This document shows positions 1 to 9,770 of a stretch of 64,000 bases of DNA, piece by piece (positions within the stretch are counted from its first letter, which is position 1; the number at the start of each line of letters is the position of its first letter). The stretch is from Saccharothrix sp. NRRL B-16314 (GTDB lineage: Bacteria; Actinomycetota; Actinomycetes; Mycobacteriales; Pseudonocardiaceae). A program made the translations under genes and the position numbers. Below the pieces are notes generated by a model that saw only the letters and a list, made by a program, of their open reading frames with translations, made no database searches and was not told where the DNA came from. The DNA is taken from the NCBI RefSeq assembly GCF_000716595.1, contig NZ_JNXC01000010.1, forward strand, positions 1-64,000, read 5' to 3'.

Positions 1-199
1 CCACCTGCGCCACCCACTGCTTGAATTCCGCCGGATTCGCCCGCACCAAAGCCCGATACGCATCCAGGTCATAACCACACCGCAACACCTGCGCCAGCAG
101 TTCCAACCGCCGCCGGTGCGATGCCCGAACCGACGCTTCGACCTCCGCAATGGCGGCGAACACGTCGTCCTCGCTCAACAACACCGGCGAAACATTCAT
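1..199 (-). CDS. N-terminal part of a DUF222/HNH endonuclease-type protein (runs off window)
   Basis: Only the first 66 codons lie in the window, starting at an ATG at 199 on the minus strand. The protein opens MNVSPVLLSEDDVFAAIAEV and continues as a charged helix (ASHRRRLELLAQVLRCGYD). This opening (leader, LLS(D/E)DDVFAAI block, long helix) resembles the start of the DUF222 family, which in actinomycetes usually carries a C-terminal HNH nuclease domain and occurs in many paralogues. The nuclease part cannot be seen, so the activity is inferred. There is no clear ribosome binding site, so the start could lie elsewhere. It could instead be another family with a helical N-terminus. Confidence 0.5.
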   Translation of the reverse strand, partial: MNVSPVLLSEDDVFAAIAEVEASVRASHRRRLELLAQVLRCGYDLDAYRALVRANPAEFKQWVAQV

Positions 200-341
200 A
201 CCCGAACAATAGTCGAACAGGCATTCGCACGTCATCACACGACCAGGTAAGGAAATCGTCCGTAAATGGCACGGTCCGTCACCGGCTCCCACGGACGCGT
301 GAATTTATCTCCAAGGCGAAGGAATCGTGTCGTCTAGCGGG

Positions 342-1415
342 TCACGAGCGGCCGGTGAAGAAGGCGCGGAGGTCTTCGGCGAGCAGGTCCGGCACTTCCA
401 TCGCGGCGAAGTGGCCGCCACGGTCGAACTCGCTCCAGTGCTCGATCCGGTAGCCCAGTTCGGCCAACGGCCGCACGGACAGCACGATGTCGTGCGCGAA
501 CACGGCGACGCCGAGCGGTGCGGGGCAGGCGTTCGCAGGCACGCCCGTCTCGCGGCTCAGCCGGGCCGACGACCCCGCGGTGCCGGTGAGCCAGTGCAGC
601 ATCACGGTGGTCAGGACCCGGTCCACGTCGATCGTCGAGTCGGGGTCGGTCCACTCGGCGAACTTCTCCGCGATCCACGCCAGCTGCCCGACGGGGGAGT
701 CGGTCAAGGCGTACGAGATCGTCTGCGGGCGAGTGCCTTGCAACACCTGGTACCCCGGCCGGTTCCGCATCAGGGCCTTGATCCGGTCCAGCCGCCGGTT
801 GTCCTCTTCGGACAGTTCGACGCCGTCGACCGGCGGTGTGGGCAGGTAGTTCACGTGCACGGCCGCGACGTTCCCGGGCGCGGCGACGGCCATGGCCCTG
901 GCGATGCCCGAACCCCAGTCGCCGCCGTGCGTGCCGTAACGCCGGTAGCCGAGGCGGCTCATCAGCCCGGTGAACGCCCGCGCCACCCGGTCGACGTCCC
1001 AGCCGCGCTCCGTGGTCGGGCCGGACAGGCCGAAGCCGGGGATCGAGGGGATGACCAGGTGGAAGTCGCGGGACAGCGGCTCGATGACGTCCAGGAACTC
1101 CAGCACGCTGCCCGGCCAGCCGTGGACCAGCACGAGCGGCAGCGCGTCGGGGTCGGCCGACCGGACGTGGAGGAAGTGCACGCGCTGGCCGTCGACCTCG
1201 GTGGTGAACTGCGGCAGCGCGTTCAGCTCGGCCTCGTGCCGCCGCCAGTCGTAGGCGTGCAGCCAGTGGTCGGCCAGGGCGCGGACGCGGGCGAGGGGGA
1301 AGCCGTAGTCGAACCCGGCGTCGGGCAGCTCCTCGGGCCACCGGGTGCGGGTCAGGCGGTCGGTCAGGTCGTCCAGGTCGGCCTGCGGGACGTCGAGCGT
1401 GAAGGGCGTGATCAT
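342..1415 (-). CDS. Epoxide hydrolase, alpha/beta-hydrolase fold
   Basis: A 357-residue protein with the layout of microsomal-type epoxide hydrolases: an N-terminal EHN segment (MITPFTLDVPQADLDDLTDR), the oxyanion/turn motif HGWPGS (H98), the nucleophile elbow GGDWGS with Asp166, and a C-terminal GGHFAAME block supplying the catalytic base (His335). It would hydrolyse epoxides to vicinal diols in the cytoplasm. An ATG further upstream (1514) is open, but it would run through the promoter and operator repeats. The ATG at 1415 follows GGAG at 8 nt and matches the usual family start, so I chose it. The promoter carries three TTGGTNNNRCCAA inverted repeats, so the gene is probably repressed by a dyad-binding regulator not encoded next to it. 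Confidence 0.88.
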   Translation of the reverse strand: MITPFTLDVPQADLDDLTDRLTRTRWPEELPDAGFDYGFPLARVRALADHWLHAYDWRRHEAELNALPQFTTEVDGQRVHFLHVRSADPDALPLVLVHGWPGSVLEFLDVIEPLSRDFHLVIPSIPGFGLSGPTTERGWDVDRVARAFTGLMSRLGYRRYGTHGGDWGSGIARAMAVAAPGNVAAVHVNYLPTPPVDGVELSEEDNRRLDRIKALMRNRPGYQVLQGTRPQTISYALTDSPVGQLAWIAEKFAEWTDPDSTIDVDRVLTTVMLHWLTGTAGSSARLSRETGVPANACPAPLGVAVFAHDIVLSVRPLAELGYRIEHWSEFDRGGHFAAMEVPDLLAEDLRAFFTGRS

Positions 1416-1428
1416 CGTGCCAGCTCCG

Positions 1429-1485
1429 TTGGTCTCACCAATGTTGGTGACGCCAACGGTATACCGATTGCGTTGGTCTTGCCAA
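1429..1485 (-). promoter_or_regulatory. Promoter with three TTGGTNNNRCCAA operators for the epoxide hydrolase
   Basis: Three inverted repeats of the form TTGGTNNN(A/G)CCAA lie at 1429-1441, 1444-1456 and 1473-1485. Read on the minus strand there is a good sigma-70-like promoter: TTGGCA, 16 nt, TATACC. Its -35 lies inside the third repeat and its -10 is just upstream of the second. A repressor on these sites would block RNA polymerase. The repeat type fits a TetR- or MarR-family dimer; the regulator is not identified. Confidence 0.6.
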
Positions 1486-1531
1486 CGGTTAGTGCGGCGA
1501 GTGTCGGACCCCACGTCTATGGTCCGGCCCC

Positions 1532-1963
1532 ATGGCTACTTGGGACGACGTTCACCGCATCGCGTCGGCGCTGCCCGAGGTCACCGAGCGCCCTTCCTAC
1601 GACGGGAGGCCCGCTTGGCGGGTGAAGGACAAGGCGTTCACGTGGGAACGGCCGCTGCGCAAGGCCGACCTGACCGCCCTCGGCCCGGACGCGCCGGAGG
1701 GGCCGGTGCTGGCGGCGAGCGTGCCCGACCTCGGCGCGAAAGAGGCGTTGCCGGCCGACGACCCGGCGGTCTACTTCACCACGCCGCACTTCGACGGCTA
1801 CGCCGCGATCCTGGTGCGGCTGGACGGGATCGCGATCCCGGAACTGGAGGAGCTGCTGACCGAGGCCTGGTTGTGCCGTGCGCCGAAACGCCTGGCCAAG
1901 CAGTACGAGGCCGGTCGCGGCGCGCCCCCGGAGGAGGAGGGTGGGGACGCGCCGCGAGCGTGA
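1532..1963 (+). CDS. MmcQ/YjbR family protein
   Basis: A 143-residue protein of the MmcQ/YjbR (CyaY-like fold) family. It starts MATWDDVHRIASALPEVTER and has the family pattern of a substrate-pocket strand (PAWRVKDKAFTWERPLRK), an AVYFTTPHFDGYAAILVRLD block, and a C-terminal helix of the form LLTEAWLCRAPKRLAKQY. Family members are small, soluble, DNA-binding-like proteins of unknown role. It is transcribed divergently from the epoxide hydrolase across a 116-bp gap and may share its regulatory repeats. The last 15 residues are an acidic, disordered tail. Confidence 0.85.
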   Translation: MATWDDVHRIASALPEVTERPSYDGRPAWRVKDKAFTWERPLRKADLTALGPDAPEGPVLAASVPDLGAKEALPADDPAVYFTTPHFDGYAAILVRLDGIAIPELEELLTEAWLCRAPKRLAKQYEAGRGAPPEEEGGDAPRA

Positions 1964-1964
1964 G

Positions 1965-3161
1965 TCACCAGGTGCTGTTGACCAGCCCCGTGCCCAGGTA
2001 GACCTGGTCGAACCCGTTGCCGTCGTTGTCGTCCGTGTAGGCGATGGTGATCCGCCCCCACGCGTCCACGCCCAGCGCGGGCTCGTCCTGCCGCCCGGTC
2101 GCCGTCGACACCGTCGGCTGGCGCGGCAGCCGGCCCGCCACCGTGCCGTCCGGGTTGAGGCCCTGCGTCACCACGTCCTGCGCCTCGACCGACGTGACCA
2201 CCACGTTCAGCTGGTCGTCGATGCCGATCTGCGGGTCGGCGCCCGGCAGGAGGGTGTCGGTGGTGGTGCGGGCCGTGCCGGCGGCGTTGAACGACCGCAC
2301 GGCCAGCTGCGCCGTGCCGGTGTGGTCGGTTTCCCAGGCCACCGCGTGGTCGCCGTTGAAGTTCGCCGCCACGACGGGCTTGCGCTGCTGCCCGCCACCA
2401 CTCGCGTTGACCGCGCCCTGCGCCACCTTCACGCCACCGGACGGGGTGAGGACCTTGCGGGCGATGTTGAAGTACGCGTTGCCGTCGCCGTCCTCGTCCC
2501 ACACGACGATCGCGTTGCCGGCCGCGCTCACGGCCACGTCCGGCCGCTGGTGCGTGCCGCCGCTCGTGTTGACCTGCGCCTCGTACGTCTTCGACGTGAT
2601 GGAGGCGAATCCGGCGGCCCGCACGGTCGGGTTGGTGGTGGACTGCTTGTCCTCCCACACCACCGCGAAGCCGCTCGTGTCGGGGTCGGCGGCGACGGCC
2701 GGGTTCAGCTGCTGGCCGTCGGTGTTGGCGTTGGCCCGCGCGGAACCGGTGACCGTGCCGGTCGAGCCCAGCTCCCGCACCTGGATGTTGTAGTAGCCGT
2801 TGCCGTCGCCGTCGTCGGCCCACACCACGACCGCTGTGCCGTTGTCGTGCACGGCCACGTCCGGCTGCACGTGCCGCCAGTTCCCGCTGCCGCCCGTGGA
2901 CAGCTTCTTCTCGTAGCGGGACACGCCGTCCTTGAACAGGCGCACCCACACGTCGCTGTGCACGGGGTCGGTGGGCGTCGCGTCGTCGCGGTCGTCCTCC
3001 CAGACCACGGCGGTCCAGCCGTTGCGCACGGCGGACACGGCCGAGTTGTCCTGGTCGCCGGTGGCGGTGCTGTTCGCGGCGCTCCACGTGGCCGCCGCCG
3101 ATGCGGTGCCTGCGCCCAGCAGCATGAGCGCGGCCGTCGTGATGATCGTCAGCTTCTTCAT
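1965..3161 (-). CDS. Secreted repeat protein with DxDGDGN calcium-type loops
   Basis: A 398-residue protein with a clear Sec signal peptide (MKKLTIITTAALMLLGAGTASA). The mature part is built of repeats of about 60-70 residues, each with a strand such as AIVVWDEDGDGNAYFNI or AVVVWADDGDGNGYYNI. The recurring acidic D-x-D-G-D-G-N loop, followed by an aromatic strand, suggests Ca2+-bound blades of a beta-propeller. No catalytic motif is visible. The start codon overlaps the stop of the upstream PhoD gene by 4 bp (ATGA), so the two are translationally coupled and both exported. A role as extracellular partner or scaffold for the phosphatase is inference. Close homologues are not recognised. Confidence 0.75.
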   Translation of the reverse strand: MKKLTIITTAALMLLGAGTASAAATWSAANSTATGDQDNSAVSAVRNGWTAVVWEDDRDDATPTDPVHSDVWVRLFKDGVSRYEKKLSTGGSGNWRHVQPDVAVHDNGTAVVVWADDGDGNGYYNIQVRELGSTGTVTGSARANANTDGQQLNPAVAADPDTSGFAVVWEDKQSTTNPTVRAAGFASITSKTYEAQVNTSGGTHQRPDVAVSAAGNAIVVWDEDGDGNAYFNIARKVLTPSGGVKVAQGAVNASGGGQQRKPVVAANFNGDHAVAWETDHTGTAQLAVRSFNAAGTARTTTDTLLPGADPQIGIDDQLNVVVTSVEAQDVVTQGLNPDGTVAGRLPRQPTVSTATGRQDEPALGVDAWGRITIAYTDDNDGNGFDQVYLGTGLVNSTW

Positions 3162-4669
3162 GGCGCCTGCAATCCCGGGTTGCCCGCCTGGATGACGTAG
3201 CTCTTCAACGTCCGGATCGGGTAGTCGCGCGTGGTGACCCGGTCCAGGAAGCGGAAGTCGACGTTCACCTGGGTGGGTGAGGTGACGGTGCGGACGTACC
3301 CGCGCAGGTTCTTGTTGAACTTCACGTGCGGGTTGAGGCTGGACACGCCGTTGTCGGTGGCGTTGCCGTCACCGCCGGAGCTCACCGACGTGGTGACGAG
3401 CTCGGTGCCGATGATCCGGTCCTGCGTGCTGTAGTTCAGCATCAGGTTGCTCGCCCACGACTTGTGCACGTCACCGGTCAGCACCACGGTGTTGCGCAGG
3501 CCCGCCGAGTCCCAGCCGCGCTGCAGGCGGTCGCGGTTGGCGGTGTAGCCGTCCCACGAGTCCATCGACTTCGCGCCGTCCGCCGAGGCGAGCCGCTGCG
3601 CGAAGAAGACCTGCTGGCCGAGGAAGTCCCAGGTGCCGAGCTTCTGGCGCATGCCGTCGAGGAGCCACGTTTCCTGCGCCGTGCCGGTGAGCGTGCGGGC
3701 CGGGTCGGAGGCGTCCGCGCACACCTTGGTGCCGTCACCGCAGGCCTGGTCGTCGCGGTACTGGCGGGTGTCGAGCATGTGGAACGTGGCCAGGCTGCCC
3801 CAGCGGACCCGGCGGTACAGCTGCATGTTCTCCGCGACCGGCGCCTGTGCGGCGCGCAACGGCATGTGCTCGTAGTACGCCTTGTACGCGGCTGCGCGGC
3901 GGACCTTGAAGTCGCCGGCCGGGGAAGTGTTGCCGCGCACCAGGTCCGCGTAGTTGTTCTCCACCTCGTGGTCGTCCCAGACGACGAGCCACGGCGCGGC
4001 GGCGTGCGCGGCCTGGAGGTCCACGTCCGTCTTGTACTGCGCGTGCCGCACGCGGTAGTCGGCGAGGTTCGAGATCTCCACCGTCGGCGAGTGCTTGCGC
4101 ACCGCGGTCGTCGACGCCGCGCCCTCGTAGATGTAATCGCCGAGGTGCAGGATCAGGTGCGGGTTCTCCTCGGCCATGCGGCGGTAGGCGGTGAAGTAGC
4201 CGGCCTCGAAGTGCGAGCACGAGGTGAAGAGCATGGTCAACGACGGGCTCGTGCCGACCGCGGGCGAGGTGACGCCGCGGCCGACGGGGGAGATGTGGCC
4301 GGCGGCGCGGAAGCGGTAGAAGTACTCGCGGCCGGGGAGGAGACCGGTCACCTCGACGTGGACGCTGTGCGCCCACGTCTGCGATGCGGTCGCCGTGCCG
4401 CTGCGGACGACCTGGGTGAAGCGCTGGTCGGTCGAGACTTGCCACTCGACGGTGACGGAGGCGCTGGTCATGCCGCCGAGGCCGTCGGCGTTGAGCGGGC
4501 TCGGCGCCAGGCGGGTCCAGATCACGAACCCGTCGGCCGCGGGCTCGCCCGAGGCGACGCCGAGCGTGAAGGGGTACGAGATGGCGTTCGCGGTGGTGGG
4601 TGCGAGAACCGTAACGCCGGCGCTCGCGATGCCGCCGGCGATGAGCGTTCGTCGAGTCAGTGGGGACAT
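3158..4669 (-). CDS. phoD: PhoD-type alkaline phosphatase/phosphodiesterase, Tat-exported
   Basis: A 503-residue protein starting with a twin-arginine signal (MSPLTRRTLIAGGIASAGV). It has the PhoD N-terminal Fn3-like domain (LGVASGEPAADGFVIWTRLAP) and then the metallophosphatase core: the SCSHFEAGYFTAYRRMAE Cys/His block, HLGDYIYEG, the WDDHEVENNYA metal-binding block, and LTGDVHKSW near the C-terminus. PhoD enzymes use Fe3+ and Ca2+ to hydrolyse phosphate mono- and diesters outside the cell, supplying phosphate. An AAGGAG ribosome binding site precedes the ATG. It is the first gene of a two-gene operon with the secreted Ca-loop protein. No direct-repeat PHO box was recognised upstream. Confidence 0.92.
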   Translation of the reverse strand: MSPLTRRTLIAGGIASAGVTVLAPTTANAISYPFTLGVASGEPAADGFVIWTRLAPSPLNADGLGGMTSASVTVEWQVSTDQRFTQVVRSGTATASQTWAHSVHVEVTGLLPGREYFYRFRAAGHISPVGRGVTSPAVGTSPSLTMLFTSCSHFEAGYFTAYRRMAEENPHLILHLGDYIYEGAASTTAVRKHSPTVEISNLADYRVRHAQYKTDVDLQAAHAAAPWLVVWDDHEVENNYADLVRGNTSPAGDFKVRRAAAYKAYYEHMPLRAAQAPVAENMQLYRRVRWGSLATFHMLDTRQYRDDQACGDGTKVCADASDPARTLTGTAQETWLLDGMRQKLGTWDFLGQQVFFAQRLASADGAKSMDSWDGYTANRDRLQRGWDSAGLRNTVVLTGDVHKSWASNLMLNYSTQDRIIGTELVTTSVSSGGDGNATDNGVSSLNPHVKFNKNLRGYVRTVTSPTQVNVDFRFLDRVTTRDYPIRTLKSYVIQAGNPGLQAP

Positions 4670-4924
4670 CGGCTCTCCTTCGGTGCAGGGCCGTGGAAGA
4701 ACGCGTTTCCGGTACTGAGTACACGGCGAAGGTGATCAGCGGCCATCCCCGATGTGTACGCGGGGTGGAGCGCCGCCACCCCGCCCGTGCGCCACATCGG
4801 ACCTCCGCACCGCGACGTCGCAGGTGAATGGCTGTCCAAGTAGGCGATGTATTGGTTACCGAAGAACATGGCAAATGGTGTCGGCCCGCACCGATCAAAG
4901 ATTTCCATGTCCCAACCACGGACA

Positions 4925-4948
4925 GGCCGGCCACCGTGGTGGCCGGCC
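4925..4948 (-). terminator. Hairpin terminator after the sigma/anti-sigma-like operon
   Basis: A perfect 10-bp GC-rich stem (4925-4934 pairing with 4939-4948, loop CGTG) lies just downstream of the minus-strand gene that ends at 4961. There is no T-run, as is common in GC-rich actinomycete terminators. The rest of 4670-4924 contains no convincing gene. Confidence 0.5.
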
Positions 4949-4960
4949 GGCAGCACCTCG

Positions 4961-5749
4961 TCACCACTTGTCGGAGGTGACGATCACCTTCAACTGGTCG
5001 AGGGCCAGCGGCGGTTGCGGCGCGTAGATCGCACCGCCCGGCGAGTTGATCGCAGCGCCCTGGGGGTCCTCCTGGTTGCCGACGTGCATGAGGATCGTCG
5101 TCCCGTCGGGCCGCGTGAGGCACGCCTGGTGCGACACCGCGCCGGGATCCGGCCGCGCGGTCCCGGTCGCCAGTCGGGAGCCGTCGGGCAGCGTGGTGAC
5201 ATCACGGTCCTCCGTGCGGAGAAGGGCGCACGACTCGCCGGCATCGGGATCGCCGGGGTAGATCGTCAGGCTGAAGCTCCCGGTGACGCCGGCGGAGGTC
5301 AGGGTCCCGGCGACAAGCGCGCTGGTGGAGGCGTTGGTGTCCGCCGGTGGTGGTGTCACGCCCGATCCTGCCCCCGGTTGCGGGGCGTTCGTCGAGGACG
5401 GGGGTGGAAGGGTGATTCTCTGGGTTGCCTCGAACGTCGCGGTGTCGCCGAGCACCACCGTGAACCGGGCGATCAGCTCATCCGGCGAGGTGGGGAGAGG
5501 GCTGCGCGTCGGGGTCGTGGACGGTGCCGTCGACGACGAGCCGGTCAGCGAGCCGGCGGTGTGCGTGCCGGAATCGACCGGCACCAGCCACACCGCACCC
5601 GCGACCAGACCCGCCACCGCCACGACGGTGGCCGCGATGGGTACCAGCCGCGCGGCCCGCCTCGGCCTCACCGCCGGGGCCGTGCCCGCGGCGTCGGCGC
5701 GTCGCTCCAACTCGGCGAAGGCATCGTGGAGGGTGCGCAGGTCACTCAT
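4961..5749 (-). CDS. Single-pass membrane protein coupled to an ECF sigma factor
   Basis: A 262-residue protein with a short cytoplasmic N-terminus (MSDLRTLHDAFAELERRAD), one transmembrane helix at about residues 31-51 (VPIAATVVAVAGLVAGAVWLV), a Ser/Thr/Pro-rich linker, and an extracytoplasmic domain. Its start overlaps the stop of the SigE-type sigma factor gene by 4 bp (ATGA), which is the usual arrangement for a sigma factor with its regulator. No zinc anti-sigma HxxxCxxC motif is present, so calling it an anti-sigma factor is inference from position and topology. The external domain may sense or respond to an envelope signal. It ends in a strong GC hairpin. Confidence 0.7.
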   Translation of the reverse strand: MSDLRTLHDAFAELERRADAAGTAPAVRPRRAARLVPIAATVVAVAGLVAGAVWLVPVDSGTHTAGSLTGSSSTAPSTTPTRSPLPTSPDELIARFTVVLGDTATFEATQRITLPPPSSTNAPQPGAGSGVTPPPADTNASTSALVAGTLTSAGVTGSFSLTIYPGDPDAGESCALLRTEDRDVTTLPDGSRLATGTARPDPGAVSHQACLTRPDGTTILMHVGNQEDPQGAAINSPGGAIYAPQPPLALDQLKVIVTSDKW

Positions 5750-6237
5750 GAGGTCTCCTGGAAGTCGGGTGCGCCGGCGGTGAGGTCGAGGCGGAGGACG
5801 GTGAGCGCCCGGTGGATCTGGCTGCGTACGGTCGGTTCCCGGCACCCCAGCTGGGTGGCGATCTCCCTGTCGGACAGGCCCGCGTAGTAGCGCAGGACCA
5901 CCGCCGCACGCTGCTTCCTGGGCAGGGCGGCGAGGCGGCGGATCATCGCGTCCCGCTCGGCCCGCTCGTCCGCGCCGTCGGAGATCACCCTCGGCTCGAC
6001 CTCGGCGCGCGGGGACGTGCGGGTCAGCCTTCTGCGCCAGGACAGGTACTCGTTGACGACCATCCGCCGCACGTAGGCGTGCGGCTCGGCCATCACCGAG
6101 ATCCGGTCCCAGCGCTCGAACGCCCGGCCCAGTACGTCGCTCACCAGGTCCTCCGCCAGCCACGTCCGGCAGGTCAGGACCGTGGCGAACCGCATCAGCG
6201 CGGGACGCTGCCTCGCCACGTACTCGGTGAACTCCAT
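5746..6237 (-). CDS. SigE-family ECF RNA polymerase sigma factor
   Basis: A 163-residue sigma-70 factor of the actinobacterial SigE group. Region 2 is visible as ALMRFATVLTCRTWLAEDLV followed by a FERWDRI helix. Region 4 is visible as LPRKQRAAVVLRYYAGLSDR followed by an EIATQLGCREPTVRSQIHRA helix-turn-helix. I chose the ATG at 6237 (MEFTEYVARQRPAL) because GGGAG precedes it and this is where family members begin; the open frame continues upstream without homology. It probably directs transcription of its own operon and envelope-stress genes, with the overlapping downstream membrane protein as its likely regulator. Confidence 0.9.
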   Translation of the reverse strand: MEFTEYVARQRPALMRFATVLTCRTWLAEDLVSDVLGRAFERWDRISVMAEPHAYVRRMVVNEYLSWRRRLTRTSPRAEVEPRVISDGADERAERDAMIRRLAALPRKQRAAVVLRYYAGLSDREIATQLGCREPTVRSQIHRALTVLRLDLTAGAPDFQETS

Positions 6238-6412
6238 CGGCAACTCCCGATCGTCGACTCGACCTCGATTTCGCACCCCTAATGCGGAAGCGACCCCTTT
6301 CGTTGCATTCGGTCTCCTAACGGCTGCCGAGAGCACCCACCCCGTACCGGCAGGGGTGCCGCAGGCCGACCGGTGATGCCAGGCCCAGATCGCTCCTGCG
6401 ATACCGTCGAGC

Positions 6413-6937
6413 ATGATCGTGTGGCTGAACGGGACTTTCGGCGCGGGCAAGACCACGACGGCCGGCGAGCTGGCGGGCATCCTGCCGAACGCGCGGATCT
6501 TCGACTCCGAGCAGGTCGGCTACCTGCTGCGGCACGTGATGACGGAGCCGGTCGAGAACTTCCAGGACTGGGCGCCGTGGCGTCCGCTGGTGGCGCGCAC
6601 GGCGGTCGAGATCCTCCGCTCCGTCGGCGGCACCCTCGTCATCCCGCAGACCGTCCTGAACGAGTCCTACCTCCAGGAGATCTTCACCGCGCTGCGCGAC
6701 GAAGGCCTGGGGGTCCGGCACTTCCTGCTCCACGTCGCGGAAGGCGCCCTCGTCGACCGCATCAAGGGCGACGGCAACGATCCCGGCGCGCACGAATGGC
6801 GCCTGAGCCACGTCGACCGCTACCAGGCCGCCCTCCCGTGGCTGCGCGACGCCGCCGAGGTCATCGACACCACCAGCGTCCCGGCACCCGACGTCGCCCG
6901 GAAGATCGCGGCGCGGCTCGGGGTGACGTCCGGCTGA
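6413..6937 (+). CDS. TmrB-like P-loop protein (tunicamycin-resistance-like nucleotide kinase)
   Basis: A 174-residue P-loop protein. It begins MIVWLNGTFGAGKTT (Walker A, Lys13), followed by a block typical of Bacillus TmrB: NARIFDSEQVGYLLRHVM, FQDWAPWRPL and GTLVIPQTVLNESYLQEIF. TmrB binds tunicamycin and confers resistance, and many homologues are annotated only as AAA/kinase-like proteins. The similarity in motif order and length is good, but resistance itself is inference. The gene stands alone between the divergent ECF operon and the convergent hypothetical gene. Confidence 0.78.
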   Translation: MIVWLNGTFGAGKTTTAGELAGILPNARIFDSEQVGYLLRHVMTEPVENFQDWAPWRPLVARTAVEILRSVGGTLVIPQTVLNESYLQEIFTALRDEGLGVRHFLLHVAEGALVDRIKGDGNDPGAHEWRLSHVDRYQAALPWLRDAAEVIDTTSVPAPDVARKIAARLGVTSG

Positions 6938-6944
6938 CCGGAGG

Positions 6945-7565
6945 TCACCGGGGGCCGGCGCGGTACTCGATGTGGAGTTCGCGGGCGTTGCCGAGGACGC
7001 CGTCACCGGGGTGCAACTCCGCGCAGTAGTGCCGGTCGACGCCCGCCGCAGAGGGCCCGTGCCGGGCGATGTCCAGGAAGTGCCCGGCGGTCTCCGCGAA
7101 CAGCCTCGCGCTGCCGGTCATGAACAGCGTCTCCGCGTGGACGTGCTGGTGGAACAGGTCGCGGTTCTCCCGGTAGTGGCGGGCCGCGTAGTCGATCTCG
7201 GGACGTGCGTGCGGCAGCTCGGCCACGTGCGGCCGGCCCGGACCGAGTCGGGTCCGCAGCTCCTTCCACCGGGCGGGCGCGAACTGGAGCGAGTGGTGCA
7301 GCAGCACCAGGTCCAGCCGGCTGCCGTCACCGGGAGAGCCGTTGACCCGCAGCGGCAGGTGGACCAGCGAGCGCGGGGAGCGTGCGGCGAGCAGCCACAG
7401 GCCGGCCACCGTTCGCGCGCTGCCCGCGTCGAGGGAGAAGTCCAGCCACCGGTCGGCGTCGACGAGCAGCGCCTGGCCGAGCGACCGCGCGGGCCGGACG
7501 ACCCGGAACCGGTCGGATCCCAGCCGGGCCTCGTGCACCAGTACCGGAATCCGCTCCCCGCCCAC
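6945..7565 (-). CDS. Conserved hypothetical protein in the galK operon
   Basis: A 206-residue soluble protein I do not recognise. It starts MGGERIPVLVHEARLGSDRF, has no signal peptide or membrane segment, and has a His-rich C-terminal half (ARHYRENRDLFHQHVHAET, then AETAGHFLDIARHG, then VDRHYCAELHPG). The spaced His and Asp residues could bind a metal, but no known motif is complete. It begins 4 nt after the galactokinase stop codon and is therefore the third gene of the lacI-galK operon. A role in sugar metabolism is suggested only by that position. Confidence 0.6.
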   Translation of the reverse strand: MGGERIPVLVHEARLGSDRFRVVRPARSLGQALLVDADRWLDFSLDAGSARTVAGLWLLAARSPRSLVHLPLRVNGSPGDGSRLDLVLLHHSLQFAPARWKELRTRLGPGRPHVAELPHARPEIDYAARHYRENRDLFHQHVHAETLFMTGSARLFAETAGHFLDIARHGPSAAGVDRHYCAELHPGDGVLGNARELHIEYRAGPR

Positions 7566-7569
7566 GACG

Positions 7570-8672
<1,103 letters not shown>

Positions 8673-8676
<4 letters not shown>

Positions 8677-9674
8677 GCGCCACCCCTCGTGCTTTCCCTG
8701 ATCTCCAGCGAGAACGGCGTCCGCACGTGCTCGGGCGGCCGTTCCGGCTCCTCCACGCGTCGGCGCAGCAGGTCCACGGCGGCCCGTGCGATGGCGGCCT
8801 TGTCCGGTGCGACCGTGGTCAGCGACGGCACGCTGTACGCGCCTTCCTCGGTGTTGTCGAACCCGACCACCGCCATGTCCGAAGGCACGCGCACGCCCCG
8901 CTCCACCGCCGCGCGCACCGCGCCGACGGCGAGCAGGTCGTTGAAGCAGAACACCGCGTCGGGCGGCGAGTCCGCCGCCAGCAGCCGCGCCATCGCCTCC
9001 GCGCCGTCCCGGCGGTGGTAGTTCAACGCCGTCGCCACCAGTTCGTCGTGCACGGGCAGGCCCGCCTCGGCCAAGGCGATCCGGTAACCGGCGAGGCGTT
9101 GCGCGGCGGTGCCCCGGTGCGGGTGCGCGCCGATCGCCGCGATGCGGGTGCGCCCCAACGCGACCAGGTGCGCCACGGCCACCCGAGCCGCCTCCACGTT
9201 GTCGATGCCGACGTGGTCGATCGGCAGGTCCACCGAGTGCTCGCCGAGCATCACGACCGGGATGCCGGGCGCAAGCTCGCCGAAGTCCCGCGCCTCCAAC
9301 GCCTCCGGGCTCACGATCGCGCCGTCGATCATGTGCGGGCCGAGCGACGCGAGCGTGTCCCGTTCACCCTCGCGGGTGCCCAGGGTCTGCTCGATCAGCA
9401 CGTTCCACTCGTGTTCCTGCGCGGCGCCGAGCACCAGCCCGGCCAGCTCGGCGAAGTACGGCACGACCAGCTCCGGCAGCACCAGGGCGACGAAGCCGGT
9501 CCGGCCGCGGCGCAGGTTGCGGGCGCCGAGGTTCGGCCGGTAGCCGGTGGTGAGCAGCGCTTCCTCGACCCGGCGGCGGTTCTCGGGTTTCACGAACGCG
9601 TAGCCGTTGACCACGTTCGACACCGTCTTCACCGACACGCCGGCCAGCGCGGCGACGTCCTTCAGCGTGGCCAA
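8673..9674 (-). CDS. LacI-family transcriptional regulator of the galK/GH2 locus
   Basis: A 333-residue LacI/GalR regulator. The N-terminal helix-turn-helix is textbook (MATLKDVAALAGVSVKTVSN), followed by a hinge helix (VEEALLTTGYRPNLGARNLR) and a periplasmic-binding-protein-like sugar domain that ends FDNTEEGAYSVPSLTTV. It most likely represses its own operon (lacI-galK-hypothetical) and the divergent glycosidase by binding the palindrome TACAACGTTGTA between them, with a sugar released by the glycosidase as inducer. The DNA site and effector are inferred from position. The gene ends in a GTGA overlap with galK. Confidence 0.92.
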
Positions 9675-9770
9675 GTCGGCGCCTCCGGTGCTCTCGGTGT
9701 CGGCTACTCAGGACGGGTGGGATCTGGGGCACGGTAACGACCGGGATCGTAGCCGGCCGGTCGGGCGCTT

